Shown one piece after another: positions 43,701 through 55,787 of a stretch of 64,000 nucleotides of DNA. Below the pieces are notes generated by a model. It ran no database searches. It was not told where the DNA came from and saw only the letters and a program-made list of their open reading frames with translations. The first letter of the stretch is position 1; each line of letters begins with the position of its first letter. The stretch spans positions 36,106,508-36,170,507 of the forward strand of contig CM055280.1 in the NCBI GenBank assembly GCA_029237695.1, given 5' to 3'. Both the position numbers and the translations under genes were made by a program. Source of the stretch: Conchocele bisecta (Eukaryota; Mollusca; Bivalvia; Lucinida; Thyasiridae).

Positions 43701-44968
43701 AAAGGTGTTCAACGGATAGAACATATTTTTGATTTTAGGACAAAACATTTTTACCTATTCCCAGTGTTTGCGGTATGTTCAATCAGAATTTCAGACTTTC
43801 TAAAGTATTACACATTAACAAGGAGTATACCTGCACAATGGGTAGAACATATGAAAACAGAAAGCATTAATTCAGTACAAAATACTCCGAACCTTGTTCA
43901 TGTAGTACAAAAATGTAAAGGTATAAATAAAAAACTATACAATATGCAATTAGGAAAAATAACAAGGGAGAACATAAAATCAGAACAAAAATGGGCGAAT
44001 ATATTTCCAGATCAAATCCTGAATTGGAAAACAATATACTCTATTACCATACGGAGCACCATAGATACAAGACTTAGAACCTTTCAATACAAATATTTGA
44101 TGAGAATCATAGGTACCAACAAACTGATGGCCAGGTGTAATATAGTAGAGTCTAGTATATGTGATTTTTGTAACATGAACATAGAAACATTCAATCATTT
44201 GTTTTGGGAATGTACAGTAATACAACATTTTTGGTCACAAATGACTAACTTTTTAATACAAAAGGGCATTACAGTGAACATCAATTTTTATACTACTTCA
44301 TTTGGAATAATCGAAACGGTAGAGCATGAAAAGCAATTACAATATATCTTAATCCTAGCAAAATATTATATATTCAAATGTAAATATAATAAGTCTAATC
44401 TACGTTTCGACAATTTTTTATCGTACTTAAAACATAGTATTACGGTAGAAGAAATTATAGCGCAAAGGAAAGGAAAAATGGAGATACATCAAAATAAATG
44501 GAGGGATTTTGATTTATAATATTACACGATCAGACCGAGCATCATTCAATATGGACTAAATCGAAAACTAGTTACACTTCACTACATGCTGTGTTGTGTT
44601 GCTGAAAATGACTGTTTTGTACCGCAAGGGGTACATGTTGTATACATAGGTATCGTCTTATATATGGCATACAAACGAAAACATAAGTTGTATTATGAAA
44701 TTGCAAGTGTTTTACTTTTGTTTTTACACGTGCATGCACGTGCTTACATAGAACATGAATGTTACAGGCTGGATAAACTATTCTCTTGATGTATTTCGCT
44801 TCCTAGCTGGAACTCAGCTTAACACCTTCTTCCCATTCTATTATTTTCAACTTCTTTCTATCTATACTAAAAAAAACACAATTGTTTTCTCATGTAATAT
44901 TGTAATTGTATACTTGTATGAATGTAACATATTCTGAGAAATAAATAATAAAAAAAAAAAAAAAAAAA
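40728..44968 (+). mobile_element. L1/Tx1-like LINE, ~4.24 kb, with 13-bp target-site duplication
   Basis: ATTTTGTTTTAAG occurs at 40715-40727 and again at 44969-44981, directly after an A-run of about 20 (44950-44969). The insert has a short 5' leader (~59 bp) and one ORF2-type coding region followed by a ~430-bp 3' UTR and AATAAATAATAAA. No ORF1 is present, so the copy is 5'-truncated just before ORF2 or the element lacks ORF1. It splits the gypsy RT. Confidence 0.9.
40787..44519 (+). pseudogene. LINE ORF2: apurinic endonuclease, reverse transcriptase, C-terminal zinc domain (frameshifted)
   Basis: From ATG 40787: endonuclease with IGTFNVKGLG, CLLQETHF, NVYGPNN, GGDFNTVL (41200) and SDHSMV (41467), so all catalytic motifs are present. 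RT: NWRPISLLNVDYKIATKSIA, GSQTGFIKGRYIGENIR, FFSDFEKAFDSV, RPGCPLSPYLF and MFADDATFF (FADD in place of YADD). The C-terminal part (43380-44519) ends with CDFCNMNIETFNHLFWEC, the zf-RVT signature of L1/Tx1-clade ORF2. Breaks: frame changes at about 41155, 41718, 41893 and 43262, and a TGA at 42187-42189. The product of an intact copy nicks DNA and primes reverse transcription at the target. Few lesions imply a young insertion. Confidence 0.9.
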
Positions 44969-44969
44969 A
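44950..44969 (+). terminator. LINE poly(A) tail
   Basis: About 20 A after GAAATAAATAATA marks the 3' end of the retrotransposed RNA. The polyadenylation-like AATAAA lies at 44940-44945. Confidence 0.85.
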
Positions 44970-45090
44970 TTTTGTTTTAAGACTGTCACTTTAATTAACT
45001 GCCAGGTGTATCGAAGGTTACAGAGTGACACTGTACTGGTGTTAATTACCTAAGGGATATCATAAAATTTCTTTGGTCCTGGGCTCTTGA

Positions 45091-46154
45091 TAATAAGAAA
45101 TAATGTACACGTTTAGAGCGTTTTACTCTAATTTATAAGGGAAGAAAAGTTGTAGTGTTTGTCGGGGATTGTCTTTAACCGTGCCCAATTCAGAATATGT
45201 TACTGTTTTAATACGGGCGAGGAATCATGCTTCACATGCCCGCTTTATGCTACGCGTATATGAAAGCTTGCCATTCAGTGAAACTAAGTTGAACATATTA
45301 GTGAAAGTGTAAAAACTGTTTTACCGCCGATGAGCGGAGTACTACTTTACGACATTGGTATTTTCATAATACGGGCGACGAAGCATGGCCAAATGCTTAG
45401 AGCTAAAACCCAATGTGTGTCACGTCAGAAAGTATACTGAATATAGCACCGGAAGGTACTGCATTTGAAATATTCCACTACTTTTATCTCAAACGCTATA
45501 GAGTCGATAATAGTCTACACGTACGTTACCGAATAAACAGCTTCGGAATTATCCGTAGTTGCATAAACAGATAATAATAATGAGTTTATATTAATATAAA
45601 CAGTATAGATATTTCAAATAAATATCTTTTTTTGTTTATAATAACGAAAAATAAAAAAAGTAGGCACGAATTTTACCGAACCCCTTGAACCATTCGTAAA
45701 TCGAGAAAATATTAATAAAACGCGACAAGATGACTGTGACCAGAATGGCAGCAGCCGATAAACATACTGCGTAACTGTGCGAATGGGCCGAACGCACCTA
45801 AAGTGCTTGTAACGGAAGGCAGAAACAGTCATGGTATTTGGGCTATTTTATTGACAATGTTTGGTAATTTATAGTCATTAATCTGCACTTAAATATTGTT
45901 AACGTTATAAACAACAGAAAAGTGTTAATTTTTCCTTCACTGTGTCTCATTCATCTGCGATATCACGTACAGGCAATGAAAACTCGAGAAGAATTAGCAA
46001 ATCACTTTCGGAACATACCCCGAAAACTCAAAATGAGTGATCCCCATGTGTATCATCTTAATTAAATTGATTATTAACTGACCGATTACGTTTTATTACA
46101 ATTTTCATTATCCGTTGTTTAAACTATTACTACCACGAAAACTAGATCCACCAT
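45091..46154. other. No gene recognised (possibly remaining gypsy 3' sequence)
   Basis: AT-rich DNA. No RNase H, integrase or LTR motif was identified. Confidence 0.3.
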
Positions 46155-46216
46155 CATATATCCCACTCTCTCTCTCTCTCTCCTATCTCTCCTCTCTCTC
46201 GCACACCCTCTCTCTC

Positions 46217-46251
<35 letters not shown>

Positions 46252-46284
46252 GTCTCTCTAGTTATGTCTGTCTGTCTGTCTGAT
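46155..46284. repeat. (CT)n then (TGTC)n microsatellite
   Basis: CTCTCT runs with short interruptions at 46166-46260, then TCTGTCTGTCTGTCTG at 46267-46282. Confidence 0.9.
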
Positions 46285-46593
46285 ATAGGGGACTTATTCG
46301 CTATTGCCCAAAATATATTGTGTGAAATTTGAACACGTGTTCACTGCAGAGAGATGTACACTCTGTCATATCCTTATAAAAGGCGCTTTCACCACACCTG
46401 GCAAGGTTATTCAAATGTTCGACTCTCCTACTGGCAATACAATATGTACATTGTATATATTGCTTTTTAAGACTGATGTACGCTACTAAACGTCCACCAA
46501 GATAACAGGCAGAGTGTATGGCAGGTTCGCCTTTATGTCTCCATCTGTGCCAACAGGAAAGCATTTATACAAGTTCCCCCACACTTGTTTATT

Positions 46594-46746
46594 ATAGGAA
46601 TGAATGGCCTTTTTTGTGGAATTTATCTGGGTATAAACTTGGAAAAGTCGCGGGAATACTGGACGAAGCGATAAAATATTACAATTTTCGAAAAAAAGAA
46701 AAGAAATAAAGATAAATTCCACAAAAAGGCCATTCATTCCTTATAA
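46594..46746. repeat. Foldback element (153 bp)
   Basis: TATAGGAATGAATGGCCTTT...GTGGAATTTATC is mirrored by GATAAATTCCAC...AAAGGCCATTCATTCCTTATA. Confidence 0.8.
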
Positions 46747-47388
46747 TTCCAGCAGTTGAAATAAATTCATCAAGAAAATATGTTTATTTTCCGTTTTCTT
46801 AAGAATTATTTTAACTGCGCCTCACTGTTACGGAAAGTAGTTCGGCGTGGGAGTTTACTGGGATATAAATTGTGGACAGAGACTTGTTACGGGCCAATCA
46901 AATGTTAGGGAATTGTGTAAATATTTTTGCGCTGGAATTATAATCGTTGTAAAATGAATACAGTGTAAACGAATGTGCACGGCAGACACGTATGCATTGA
47001 TAGGCCATGATCATCGAGGGAAACATGCTGACAGTATGGCTACCTGTGTACATATATTAGTTGCGCCTGACTTTAAAGGTACCCCTGTCATTTGTAATAG
47101 AGCTATGGTGTGGTCCATAGCATTTTCCTACAGAGTAGTCTGCAGTATGAACAGTGTTAAATTTCCACAGCCATATCAGAGGGGGGTGGTGTAAATAGAC
47201 ACACACGTGTAATGAATGGAGCCAATTGTGACCATGGATATTCACGAAAAATGGAGAGAACTGTAATGTGCATATTATGTAGGTTAACCAATTTACACCA
47301 TGAGCAAACACATATATTTTTACAACACATAGTAAACCGATCGATGTTAATCACTGGGCATGACTACCAGAAAAACTATACTTAAAAT

Positions 47389-47678
47389 CAGAGCTCCAGA
47401 TAAGTTTTGTATCTAAAACGTACTATACCCCCTGATTTCAAAATCATTGCGTATTTTATTTTTACAAATGAATTGTTGATGTTCTTCATTACTAAATAGG
47501 GAACAAATGATAAAAAAAAATTCAACTTTATGACATTATTTTCACTACTCAATTTGAAAATAAATGCGCATTGTCACATTTCTGTGCATATTTTGTACTC
47601 CCACTTTTGATAATCAATGCGTTTTCTGCTAAAATAATTGCGTAAAATACGCCAAAACGCACCTTATCTGGAGCCCTG
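47389..47678. mobile_element. MITE I copy 2
   Basis: Ends CAGAGCTCCAGATAAG and CTTATCTGGAGCCCTG. The interior shares GTACTCCCACTTTTGATAAT and ATAATTGCGTAAAATACGCC with 17944-18250, in inverted order. No target duplication is visible. Confidence 0.75.
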
Positions 47679-47789
47679 TACTTTGCAAGTGCGGTTTTAT
47701 TGCACCTTTTCAGTTGTGTCACGGACTCTGCTGTATTCACAGTCCATGACACAAGTGCCTCATAACACCAGCTGAAGCGACTGTAAGTA

Positions 47790-48655
47790 AAAATGAAACA
47801 CCTAATACGAAAAATAGTCAAAATGGGCATCACTGTCCAATTGACAGTCGTGCTCAAAGACCAACAGGGATTGAGACAATAATAACACCAATGGAAGGGT
47901 TCACATGGAAACTTTCTACAGATGCCACTGCACTGACCTTCGCTGATGTGAGTTTAAATCTACATGGCATAGTCAAGCGATCCGTGATATTTTCCGAACA
48001 CGACTACCAGAAAAAAGTATACATTGCAAGCATGGTTCTAGTGAACCTGGTGCTGTAGTCCAGGATACAAACACCTCTGACACAGCACCGGGTTTAACAA
48101 AAGTAAATATAACTAACATAAGCAAGGTGTATGATCACGTGGTACTAACAACAACAACAAGTACTGAAATTTCCAGAATCCATCTGATTCAAAGTACGTA
48201 TTATTTTATATTGTCCTTATTACGTAACGGATTTTGATGAAATATGGAGCATCAAACGCGTCTTGTTAAGCTGCATTTTGGTGGTCTCTGTATTTTCGCC
48301 CAAACTTCTGTCGTTTTTGCGAAGAATCGAGTTCCGTGTCTCCGACACGGAAATCGATTCTTCGCAAACACGACAGAAGTCTGTGCCAAACTCCATGGAC
48401 CACCAAATGCAGCTCATGAAGACACGTTTGCTGCGCCATATTTCATTAAAATCCGATACATATTAAGGAAAATATCAAATAATACTTACTTCGAAGTGGG
48501 CGACGTTGTTGTTGTTGTAACTACGTGATCATGCCCCTTGATAAGGCAATCAAATTAATACCAAAAATAGGCAAAATGTGTATGCATAACTTTCGAAGTG
48601 ACAGTCGTGCTCAATGACCACCGAGGATTGAGAAAATAATAATATCACTGGAGAT
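47790..48655. repeat. Foldback element bracketed by a ~90-bp direct repeat
   Basis: A palindrome with arms TTGATGAAATATGGAGCATC...GCTGCATTTTGGTGGTC and mirror spans about 48230-48475, with a centre at TCCGTGTCTCCGACACGGA (48331-48349). GACAGTCGTGCTCAA.GACCA and GGATTGAGA.AATAATAA.A lie on both sides, at 47842-47886 and 48600-48645, in direct orientation. Confidence 0.65.
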
Positions 48656-48825
48656 GCTGAGCTTTGTTATTTTTTCATAAAATGACGTCGTAAATGTACT
48701 AGAACAGTTTTTTTTTATAAAAGACCAAAAGGAAAAACACGGATTGTATCACTGGTTCAAATAAGAGAAATGCGCTAATGGCGCTATTTGATTAGCATAG
48801 AGCAGCTGTGACACCATGGTAGTTG

Positions 48826-48870
48826 CGGGAAGTAGCTCTGCAATACTCCCGTACCGTCCGTAGCATACTA
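48826..48870. repeat. Solo arm of the 51.4-kb palindrome family
   Basis: GGTAGTTGCGGGAAGTAGCTCTGCAATACTCCCG... ending ACCGTCCGTAG matches one arm of 51399-51517. Confidence 0.6.
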
Positions 48871-49688
48871 ACATCACGGTAAAGCTATCAATTGGCAAAT
48901 TTAGTTGCATACGCTAACGTCGCCCGTCAGGCAGGGGGATGGGCGTACGATTGGTACATGGGTACATTATGTGAGTCAAAAAGGTGCACGGGTTTCAAAA
49001 TGGAGGCGCCCAGTGGCAGCAGCACCACGAGGTTGGTACATTTTGTATTTATTTTCACACTTACATTAAAATTTGAGCAAATACATATAGGCGACGGGTG
49101 GCGGAATGTGTCCCGATAAACGGACAGACGTCTCAACTGAGGCAACATTCACTAAAACGTTATTGAAGGTACAATGGACGCCGGTGTGTAAACAAACGGG
49201 TTTCTGTGACATTTCCCACCCAATTTTAGCCACTTTTTATAAAAAATACGTGTTCCTTTGCTTAGTGTATGACATATTGCCAACGAATATGCATTATTTA
49301 ACATATTTTTCGAGAAAATTATGTTCGCACACCTCATACGCCTTTAAAAAATAGGTGTATGCATACGAAAAAGTGTCTGGGTCGTAATGTAGACCTTCAC
49401 AATGCGTTGGTGACTTTCAAATCGACCGTCACGTCAACGTTTAAGCTGATGATATAATATTTACTTAATATATTAATTTATTGTAATTTATTATTGTTTT
49501 ATTTTTTCATGTCGGATAATAGACACATGTGTGGTCATAATTTAAATTCATCAGTATAGCAGTAACAATAATGAAAGTACTGAAAGTACTGAAATATGTT
49601 ATCTCCACAAAAACTGATCGGTGTGTGGGGTAAGTTAACTTGGTGTAACTTGCAGGGTCAGTACTGAAATATATAGAAAATCGTTCAG

Positions 49689-49706
49689 CCCCCCCCCCCC
49701 CCCCCC
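49689..49706. repeat. C-tract (18 bp)
   Basis: Uninterrupted C-run, a possible i-motif or G4 former on the other strand. Confidence 0.9.
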
Positions 49707-50756
49707 ACGCCCCTCTTTTACTGCTATCTCCGTACTAGAAACAAAATTGCAACCTCGCTCCATACCTCTCGCGAGCGTAGCAATTTAACCCCATCTCTTT
49801 AATGTAACGCATTGAAGAGTGATTTTTCCAATCGGTTATCTGGCGTGTTTGATATGTTAGCGATATAAAACTGTCAAAGATGTATCAATCAATTAATAAT
49901 AAAGAATATGGTTATTTTACCGTCTCAATGTGTTTATCTGACATTTACATGTATATCTTGTAAATTTGAAAGCTTCATTTCGTTATGTTGAATGTTGAAC
50001 AGCTAGAGAAAAATTGGATTCCATAGAAAATGATTTCCCTGTTCTATTATCTTTGGCAATTTACTAGTTCTACATCAATGATTATTTGTTTAGATATAAA
50101 ATATACAGTTAACTAAATGTTGACATTTTTGAATGGGTCAAATTGTATCCGTAAATAAAATATCGGAGGCGAATTGTTGTAGCTAGCTCCGTACGTACTG
50201 TCCCGTGAGACATAAAGGTAATAATAGCTGCTGTAATATGCACGAAATGTCTTGATTCGTATTTTCTGATAAACTGAGCACAACCTGTGAAAACTATAGA
50301 GAATAATATATGTAGAGTTTTAGATACAAAGCAAACATACCAAAACGCCATATGATAAGTTCGCACTATTTTCTTGGTCGTACTCACCGTTTAGGTGCAG
50401 CACGACAATGGCTGCCGTCATCGAAATTTGTGTGACATAATATGCTATCTCAAGGGAGATAACATATAAAAATCACCCCTGGCTCACTCATGACGGTCCC
50501 AGATGAAAACGGACCCTGGTCAAACATTCGGATTATTGCACAGCAAGACATCTTACGTGAACAGACCATCTTTTTATTCTTTTGCCAGTTCCTGGAGTAA
50601 CAGTCCCAAATTTTCGACCCTTTGTGATACTTGAAGGGGGCCTGACATTTGTAGTGAACCTGGTAACCCTTTATTGTATGGCTCGTTCCCGTTACCCTCG
50701 GTCTTGCATGGCAATCACCTGAAATGTATGGAGCCCCGCAGGGGACATGGAATGTT

Positions 50757-50995
50757 TTTATTAATTAGTTCCCACGATATAACAATTAGTTCCCTCGAAT
50801 TAACAATTCGTTCCCACGATATAACAATTCGTGGGAACGAATTAACAGTGGGAATGAATTGTTATTTCGTGGGAACGAATTGTTAAATTGAGGGAATGAA
50901 TTGTTAATTCGTGGGAACGAATTATTAATTCGTGGAAACGAATTGTTAAATTGAGAGAACTAATTGTTATTTCGTGTGAACGAATTAATTTAAAA
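50757..50995. repeat. Cluster of 24-26-bp units in both orientations (TTCGTGGGAACGAATTGTTA)
   Basis: About nine units, direct and inverted, of the pattern TTCGTGGGAACGAATTGTTA with AATTGAGGGAA variants. The first three units are inverted relative to the rest. Confidence 0.8.
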
Positions 50996-51035
50996 AAGGT
51001 TGGCAATTTCAGATATTGCAATTTGATCTGGAATC

Positions 51036-51235
51036 TGTGGCAGTGACTGGAGAAATGAGGCGTATGGGCTGTGTTATCTGTGTCGCTCCTGACGAACTCG
51101 CACACTGCTATAGCCTGGTAATGACCTACATGGCTTGTTAGAAGAAGCATGCTGGGTGTTTCATCGACGGAATAGCGAACGGTGCAGATCTACACGGGTC
51201 GCAAAACCCATAAGCCCCATTTCTCCAGTCACAAC
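51036..51235. mobile_element. MITE H copy 3 (200 bp)
   Basis: Ends TGTGGCAGTGACTGGAGAAA and TTTCTCCAGTCACAAC are inverted. The interior is single-copy where the 4.5-kb copy is tandemly amplified. Confidence 0.8.
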
Positions 51236-51398
51236 AACAATAGAAATTGTAGATACATGTATTTAAAATATAAAAGTGTTATTTATTATAGTGACACCCC
51301 TATTGAAAGGGCCAGCCAGTTTTGTCTTATGAGGCACTATAATCTCTAAACATCAGTACTTCCCAATTCCTAGCATATTTGCCAGGCATCTGTAAGGT

Positions 51399-51517
51399 AC
51401 GCAACCGGTAGTTGCGAAGGTAACTCTTGCAATCTACTCCCGTACCGTCCGTAGGTAAACTACGGACGGTACGGGAGTATATTACACGAGTTACCGTTCG
51501 CAACTACGCAACCGGTA
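51399..51517. repeat. Palindromic MITE (119 bp)
   Basis: GCAACCGGTAGTTGCGAAGG...CTCCCGTACCGTCCGTAG is mirrored around GTAA, with a few mismatches. Confidence 0.85.
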
Positions 51518-52286
51518 CCATTTATTTAACTAGCTGGCGGCTCATGTACAAATATGTCTTAAGTAATATAGCTAAATACGGATGTTGAAAATATTGTAGA
51601 AAAGAGAAGAATATGTTTTCCATCTACTAATTGATCACATGCACGAGAATTGTTCCATACTAACCTGCTAACGCAGGCTGTTAATACTAAACGTGTTATT
51701 GGTAGATTTTTTTGTAAAACATCTTTGGCTTAAAACAGCATATCAGTAAGTTTAAAAAAATGCTATACCAAATTACCGCTGGGTTGTTTCTAATTTCACT
51801 CATATAGGTACATACATATCGGAGTTCTTATCTTGTTCTGTTCAAGATAGAAAATCTGATGAGTATGTACCGATATCAGTGAAAATTGAAACACCACAGC
51901 AGTTCTAGTATCGTCATATATCTTCAATTAAACCACTTTACACAGGGCCACGATGAAAACACCTTTTTATTTTGCATAGTATTTTTGTTTTTCAAAAGAA
52001 TCCTGATATGCCCCATTCACAATGTTCCAATGTCAAAGTGGCAATGTACATACCGGGCCTCATACCGTCCACCGACAAGCACTGGCTTAAAGCCTGAAAC
52101 AAAATTGGCAATAAAGTGACTATGTCTCAGTTGGTGTCTCAGATATACAGAATGTGGTATTTAGCTTCATTTTCTTCCAGGCGACCTTTGGGTACAATTA
52201 GACTAAAAAATAAGATGCAAATCTACAATTAAACTATGTTGTCCTTATCTGTTTCGTCACTTTATCGACATATGTGAGACCCGGTC
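51518..52286. other. No gene recognised
   Basis: Only a diffuse inverted pair (GGTACATACATATCGGAGTT with mirror near 51862-51878) is seen. No ORF of note. Confidence 0.35.
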
Positions 52287-52695
52287 TTTAAAGGTACATG
52301 CCCACTCAGTAGGCTCTTTATATCAGATACATAATTTGAGGCATTTTCTGGCAAAATAAACATTCATTCATCATGACCCAAAGTAAGTATTATACATCTG
52401 ATATCAGGGGCGATAACCGTGTTTCCATAACATGCTAACCGACATTATTATGTATTCTCAGTATTTATTTTTAGATGTGCAATGATCATACTCAAATAGC
52501 ATGTCTCATTTGCATATGAAAATAGCCTGATACTACCGCGCGTCACTATCAGTAAAATAAATATTACTAAATTATTACATACGTGTAGCGGGCACTTGTA
52601 ATATTTAAAACTGGTGGAATAGTGACACAATTATACACTTATTTAATTCCTATAAAGAACATGTTGTGCCTACTGAGTGGGCATGTACCTTTAAA
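52287..52695. mobile_element. MITE (TTTAAAGGTACATGCCCACT family), copy 2
   Basis: Inverted ends as at 5349-5851. Shared interior: GGGGCGATAACCGTGTTT, TGTGCAATGATCATACT and CCGCGCGTCACTATCAGTAA. It is 94 bp shorter than copy 1. Confidence 0.8.
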
Positions 52696-52744
52696 GCTAG
52701 GTTCAAACAATCGAGGAAAATTGGTGATCACGGAAAATAAACAA

Positions 52745-53106
52745 GACTTGTGGAGAATGCACATACACCCGGGTGTCGCAGTCGCGATGTCTATCTGTCT
52801 AGCGCCTTCCACCAATGCAATATGACAGCAGTAACGCAACTCACACGGCGTCATGGTCTTAAATACACCTTCGTTCCATTCAATGGAGGGACGCCCATCT
52901 GTATTGACCATATATTGTCACACGAAACCTGTATGTCAGATGTTACAGAGTGAGCCGTAGTCGATGATGCCCCGCTGAATGTGTCCCGTCACTTGCCGCT
53001 AGTACGTTCCTATCAATCCAAAACGCGTCGTGCAATTCATATACATGTAGTAGTACTCCAGGTCCTAGCACTACAGTGTTTAACTGGAAACAGCTGATGT
53101 ATATAG
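52745..53106 (+). pseudogene. LINE endonuclease C-terminal fragment (part 1 of a split LINE)
   Basis: The frame from about 52750 gives AFHQCNMTAVTQLTRRHGLK, YTFVPFNGGTPICIDHILSH (endonuclease IDHI motif), a stop at 52951-52953, then DDAPLNVSRHLPLV, which fits the SDH catalytic box with Asp changed to Arg. After a frame change it reads PSTTVFNWKQL, a typical post-endonuclease segment. Coding sense stops where the palindrome array begins at 53103 and resumes at about 53671. Confidence 0.65.
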
Positions 53107-53672
53107 AGAATAGTAGGTTAGTGCCGTGAATGGAAAAAAATATCTGGCAAGGCTCAGGAAACGGGATGGGCGAGGCTTTGCCGAGCACATCCCGTTTCCG
53201 TGCCGCGCCAGATATATTTTCCCATTCACGGCACTAACCTACTATTCTATTTATCCCGTCAACACCTACAAATGGCTGTAAAATGCAGAAATAGTATTGA
53301 CTGGGTATCAAAAATGTTTCACGGCACCGTGTTTCACGGCACATACTCACTGTGTTGACGGGATAAATAGAGAATAGTAGGTTAGTGCCGTGAATGGGTA
53401 AAAACATCTGGCAAGGCTCAGGAAACGGGATAGGCGAGGCTCTGCCAGACACATCCCGTTTCCGTGCCGCGCCAGATATTTTCCCATTCACGGCACTAAC
53501 CTACTATTCTATTTATCCCATCAACACCTACATATGGCTGTAAAATGCAAAAATATAACCCCCGCCACCGCACATATTCATACGCAGTGATTAGGTAGTA
53601 TTGACAGGATATCAAAAATATTTCACGGCACCGTGTTTACGGCACATACGCACTGTGTTGACGGGATAAATA
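53103..53672. repeat. Alternating palindrome array K-L-K-L inserted in a LINE
   Basis: K modules (53103-53250, 53367-53512): AGAATAGTAGGTTAGTGCCG arms with inner CATCCCGTTTCC. L modules (53251-53366, 53513-53672): TTTATCCCGTCAACAC ends with a TTTCACGGCACCGTG centre. Each module is itself palindromic and together they form a ~262-bp tandem unit. A further L-K pair is at 55788-56097. Confidence 0.8.
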
Positions 53673-54510
53673 ACTACACATGCACACTGGACACATTGTT
53701 AAGCAATAAAGTGTTCCAATACGAGGACATTAATCAGGCATATACGACTATAATTGAATGTATTAGTATAGCCTCGGAATCGTGTCTACAAAAACATGCG
53801 TTTAAACCACATTTAAAGCCTTACTGGTCATCGGAACTAAGAATTACACAACGTTATGAAAGAACAACGCATTTTATGGATAATCACTGGTCGGCCTAGA
53901 AACACAAATTCGGTAGTGTATAACAACTACAAAGAATATACGCGCATTTTCAGAAAGAAACTTCGTATAAGTGCGAATGAATTTCAAAGACGGGAATACG
54001 AGCACATTGACAAGATGTCTGAAATTGACCAACCTTAGTTTTGGAAATTCGTAAACTCGAAGCGAAAAAACAAACGATACAACCCTGGAAATGAAATCCG
54101 CTTCGGATCCACCGTGCTGACGGATCCACGGGAAATTACGTGTGGCTGGTGAAACTACTTCAATGAACTTTACACGCCTACCATAGATGACAACTTTTCC
54201 GAAGAAAATAAAAACTTTGTCGAAAATAAAGTTCAACAATTACTACAAATCAATAACCCTGATGTGCATAGCGATAACTGCGAAATTACACACGAACTAT
54301 CGATGGACGAGTTATCGACCTTAATACAACAGTCACTTCCTCTGGGAAAAGCAGCCAGCTCAGATTGTGTGACTTACGAACATTTGAAATACGGTGGTTA
54401 TCGCCCGCGGCCTTCAATAATGCATAAACAACTTGTTCCAGCAGTTACTACACGAGGAACGAGTTCCCGGTTCGTTTAAAGATGGACTTATCGTAATAGT
54501 TCGGAGGCAA
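53671..54510 (+). pseudogene. LINE linker and RT N-terminal fragment (part 2 of a split LINE)
   Basis: Coding sense in shifting frames: LKPYWSSELR, VYNNYKEYTRIFRKKLRISA, FWKFVNSKRKN, GNEIRFGSTVLTDPREI, YFNELYTP, then SMDELSTLIQQSLPLGKAAS and CVTYEHLKYGG, and finally LLHEERVPGSFKDGLIVIVR at about 54440-54505. This is the region between endonuclease and RT and the first RT motifs of an APE-type LINE. The RT catalytic core is absent. Breaks include stops at 53897, 54036 and 54150. Confidence 0.7.
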
Positions 54511-55787
54511 TTGCTCAGAATCCGGCACCTCATGTTAATTTGTCTTTCATCGTGGTTTTGTATTCATCTGTGATCCAACTTTCCGAAAAGGTCATTTCAA
54601 GGTCAAAATCCTGGTATTTATGCCATAAAACCGAGGAATTAATCTTCGATACTAAGCATAACAGTAATTAAAGATCAAGAAACAAACAACAATTAATGTC
54701 AAGGTCACAAAACTATATTTTCAAGGTCAACAAGTGAAAACGGGCATGAATTTATATTTGTAATATTGTTTCTGTGCTATGGCATACATATATCACTGCT
54801 TATTACCATATAAAATATATCTTTCACAGATATGTGGCATACTGTTCATTATTTGACCAGTCTTGACAAAAAGGGACTTACTTAGTTTCTTATTCGTGGA
54901 TGTCACGAATACACACCGGTATAAATCTAACATTTTGTTATATTTCCGAGGAAAACAGAAACCAGCGCTTCATGCATTTGTGTTTTTGTGGTTAATTAAA
55001 GATTCAGATTTCAGAAATATGTGGGTGTTATTGTTTCCAAATAGCTTCAATGTCATTTCAAGGTCATTGAACATCAATATAATTTTGATGCAATATATAT
55101 ACACAATGTACTTTAAAAACAGATTAATTCATATAATTGTCAATAGTATTCATTATTATTAGACATATTGATATTATTAAATTTATTTATTGAATAGAAA
55201 ATCAGTCGCCAAATTTCAAGGTCACAGAAAGGTCGAGATTGTTGATACGTTTAAATTCAACCAATAGCAATGCATGCTTTTCGAAGTTTTGTCATAATTC
55301 CGCACGTATTTCTATAACAAAATATCTTCACAAATGCAGTTATCAAATGTATTTGTATTTATTTTTATGTTGTCAAGTTGAATGCCAGCTCAAAGACATT
55401 CGCAATTAAGAATAATGTAGTATTTTATTTATTTAACGCAAACTAAAACGACAAATATCAGATCTGGAATACCGAAAGAGCCAATTGTAATACATTACCA
55501 TGTTCAACTATGACAGTATTCAACTATGGCATGCTGTTGCTATTGTGTATTGCTTTAGAGTTATGTTTACATGGGTTCATCGGTCTCCTCAATGTCTGTT
55601 ATTTTATATTGTTGATACTGTCTCAGTCTGGTCAATATCGTCAAAAACATAAACATTATGACTGTGCACACCAAAGTGCCGACGGAATTCCTAATTTTAA
55701 ACTACGAATATTTAAAATGATAACCTATAATTGTTAAACATATGTATAAATTCGAAACACACGGTTCAAATGAAAAGCAAATAAGAT
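54511..55787. other. No gene recognised
   Basis: AT-rich DNA with recurrent TTTCAAGGTCA motifs (54591, 54718, 55056, 55208), suggesting a degraded dispersed repeat. No coding feature was supported. Confidence 0.4.

Larger units (their letters stand above)
39245..45090 (+). mobile_element. Decayed Ty3/gypsy retrotransposon, interrupted by a LINE
   Basis: In order: a gag end with zinc knuckle (39245-39535), aspartic protease (about 39690-39990) and reverse transcriptase (about 40110-40727), then resumption after the LINE at 44982 with sense sequence PGVSKVTE and TGVNYLR, the region just after the RT palm. Every domain is broken by stops or frame changes. No LTR pair, RNase H or integrase could be recognised, so both ends are uncertain. 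Confidence 0.7.

Noticed and set aside
50757..50995. CRISPR-like short repeats
   Set aside because: Units are in mixed orientation without distinct spacers.
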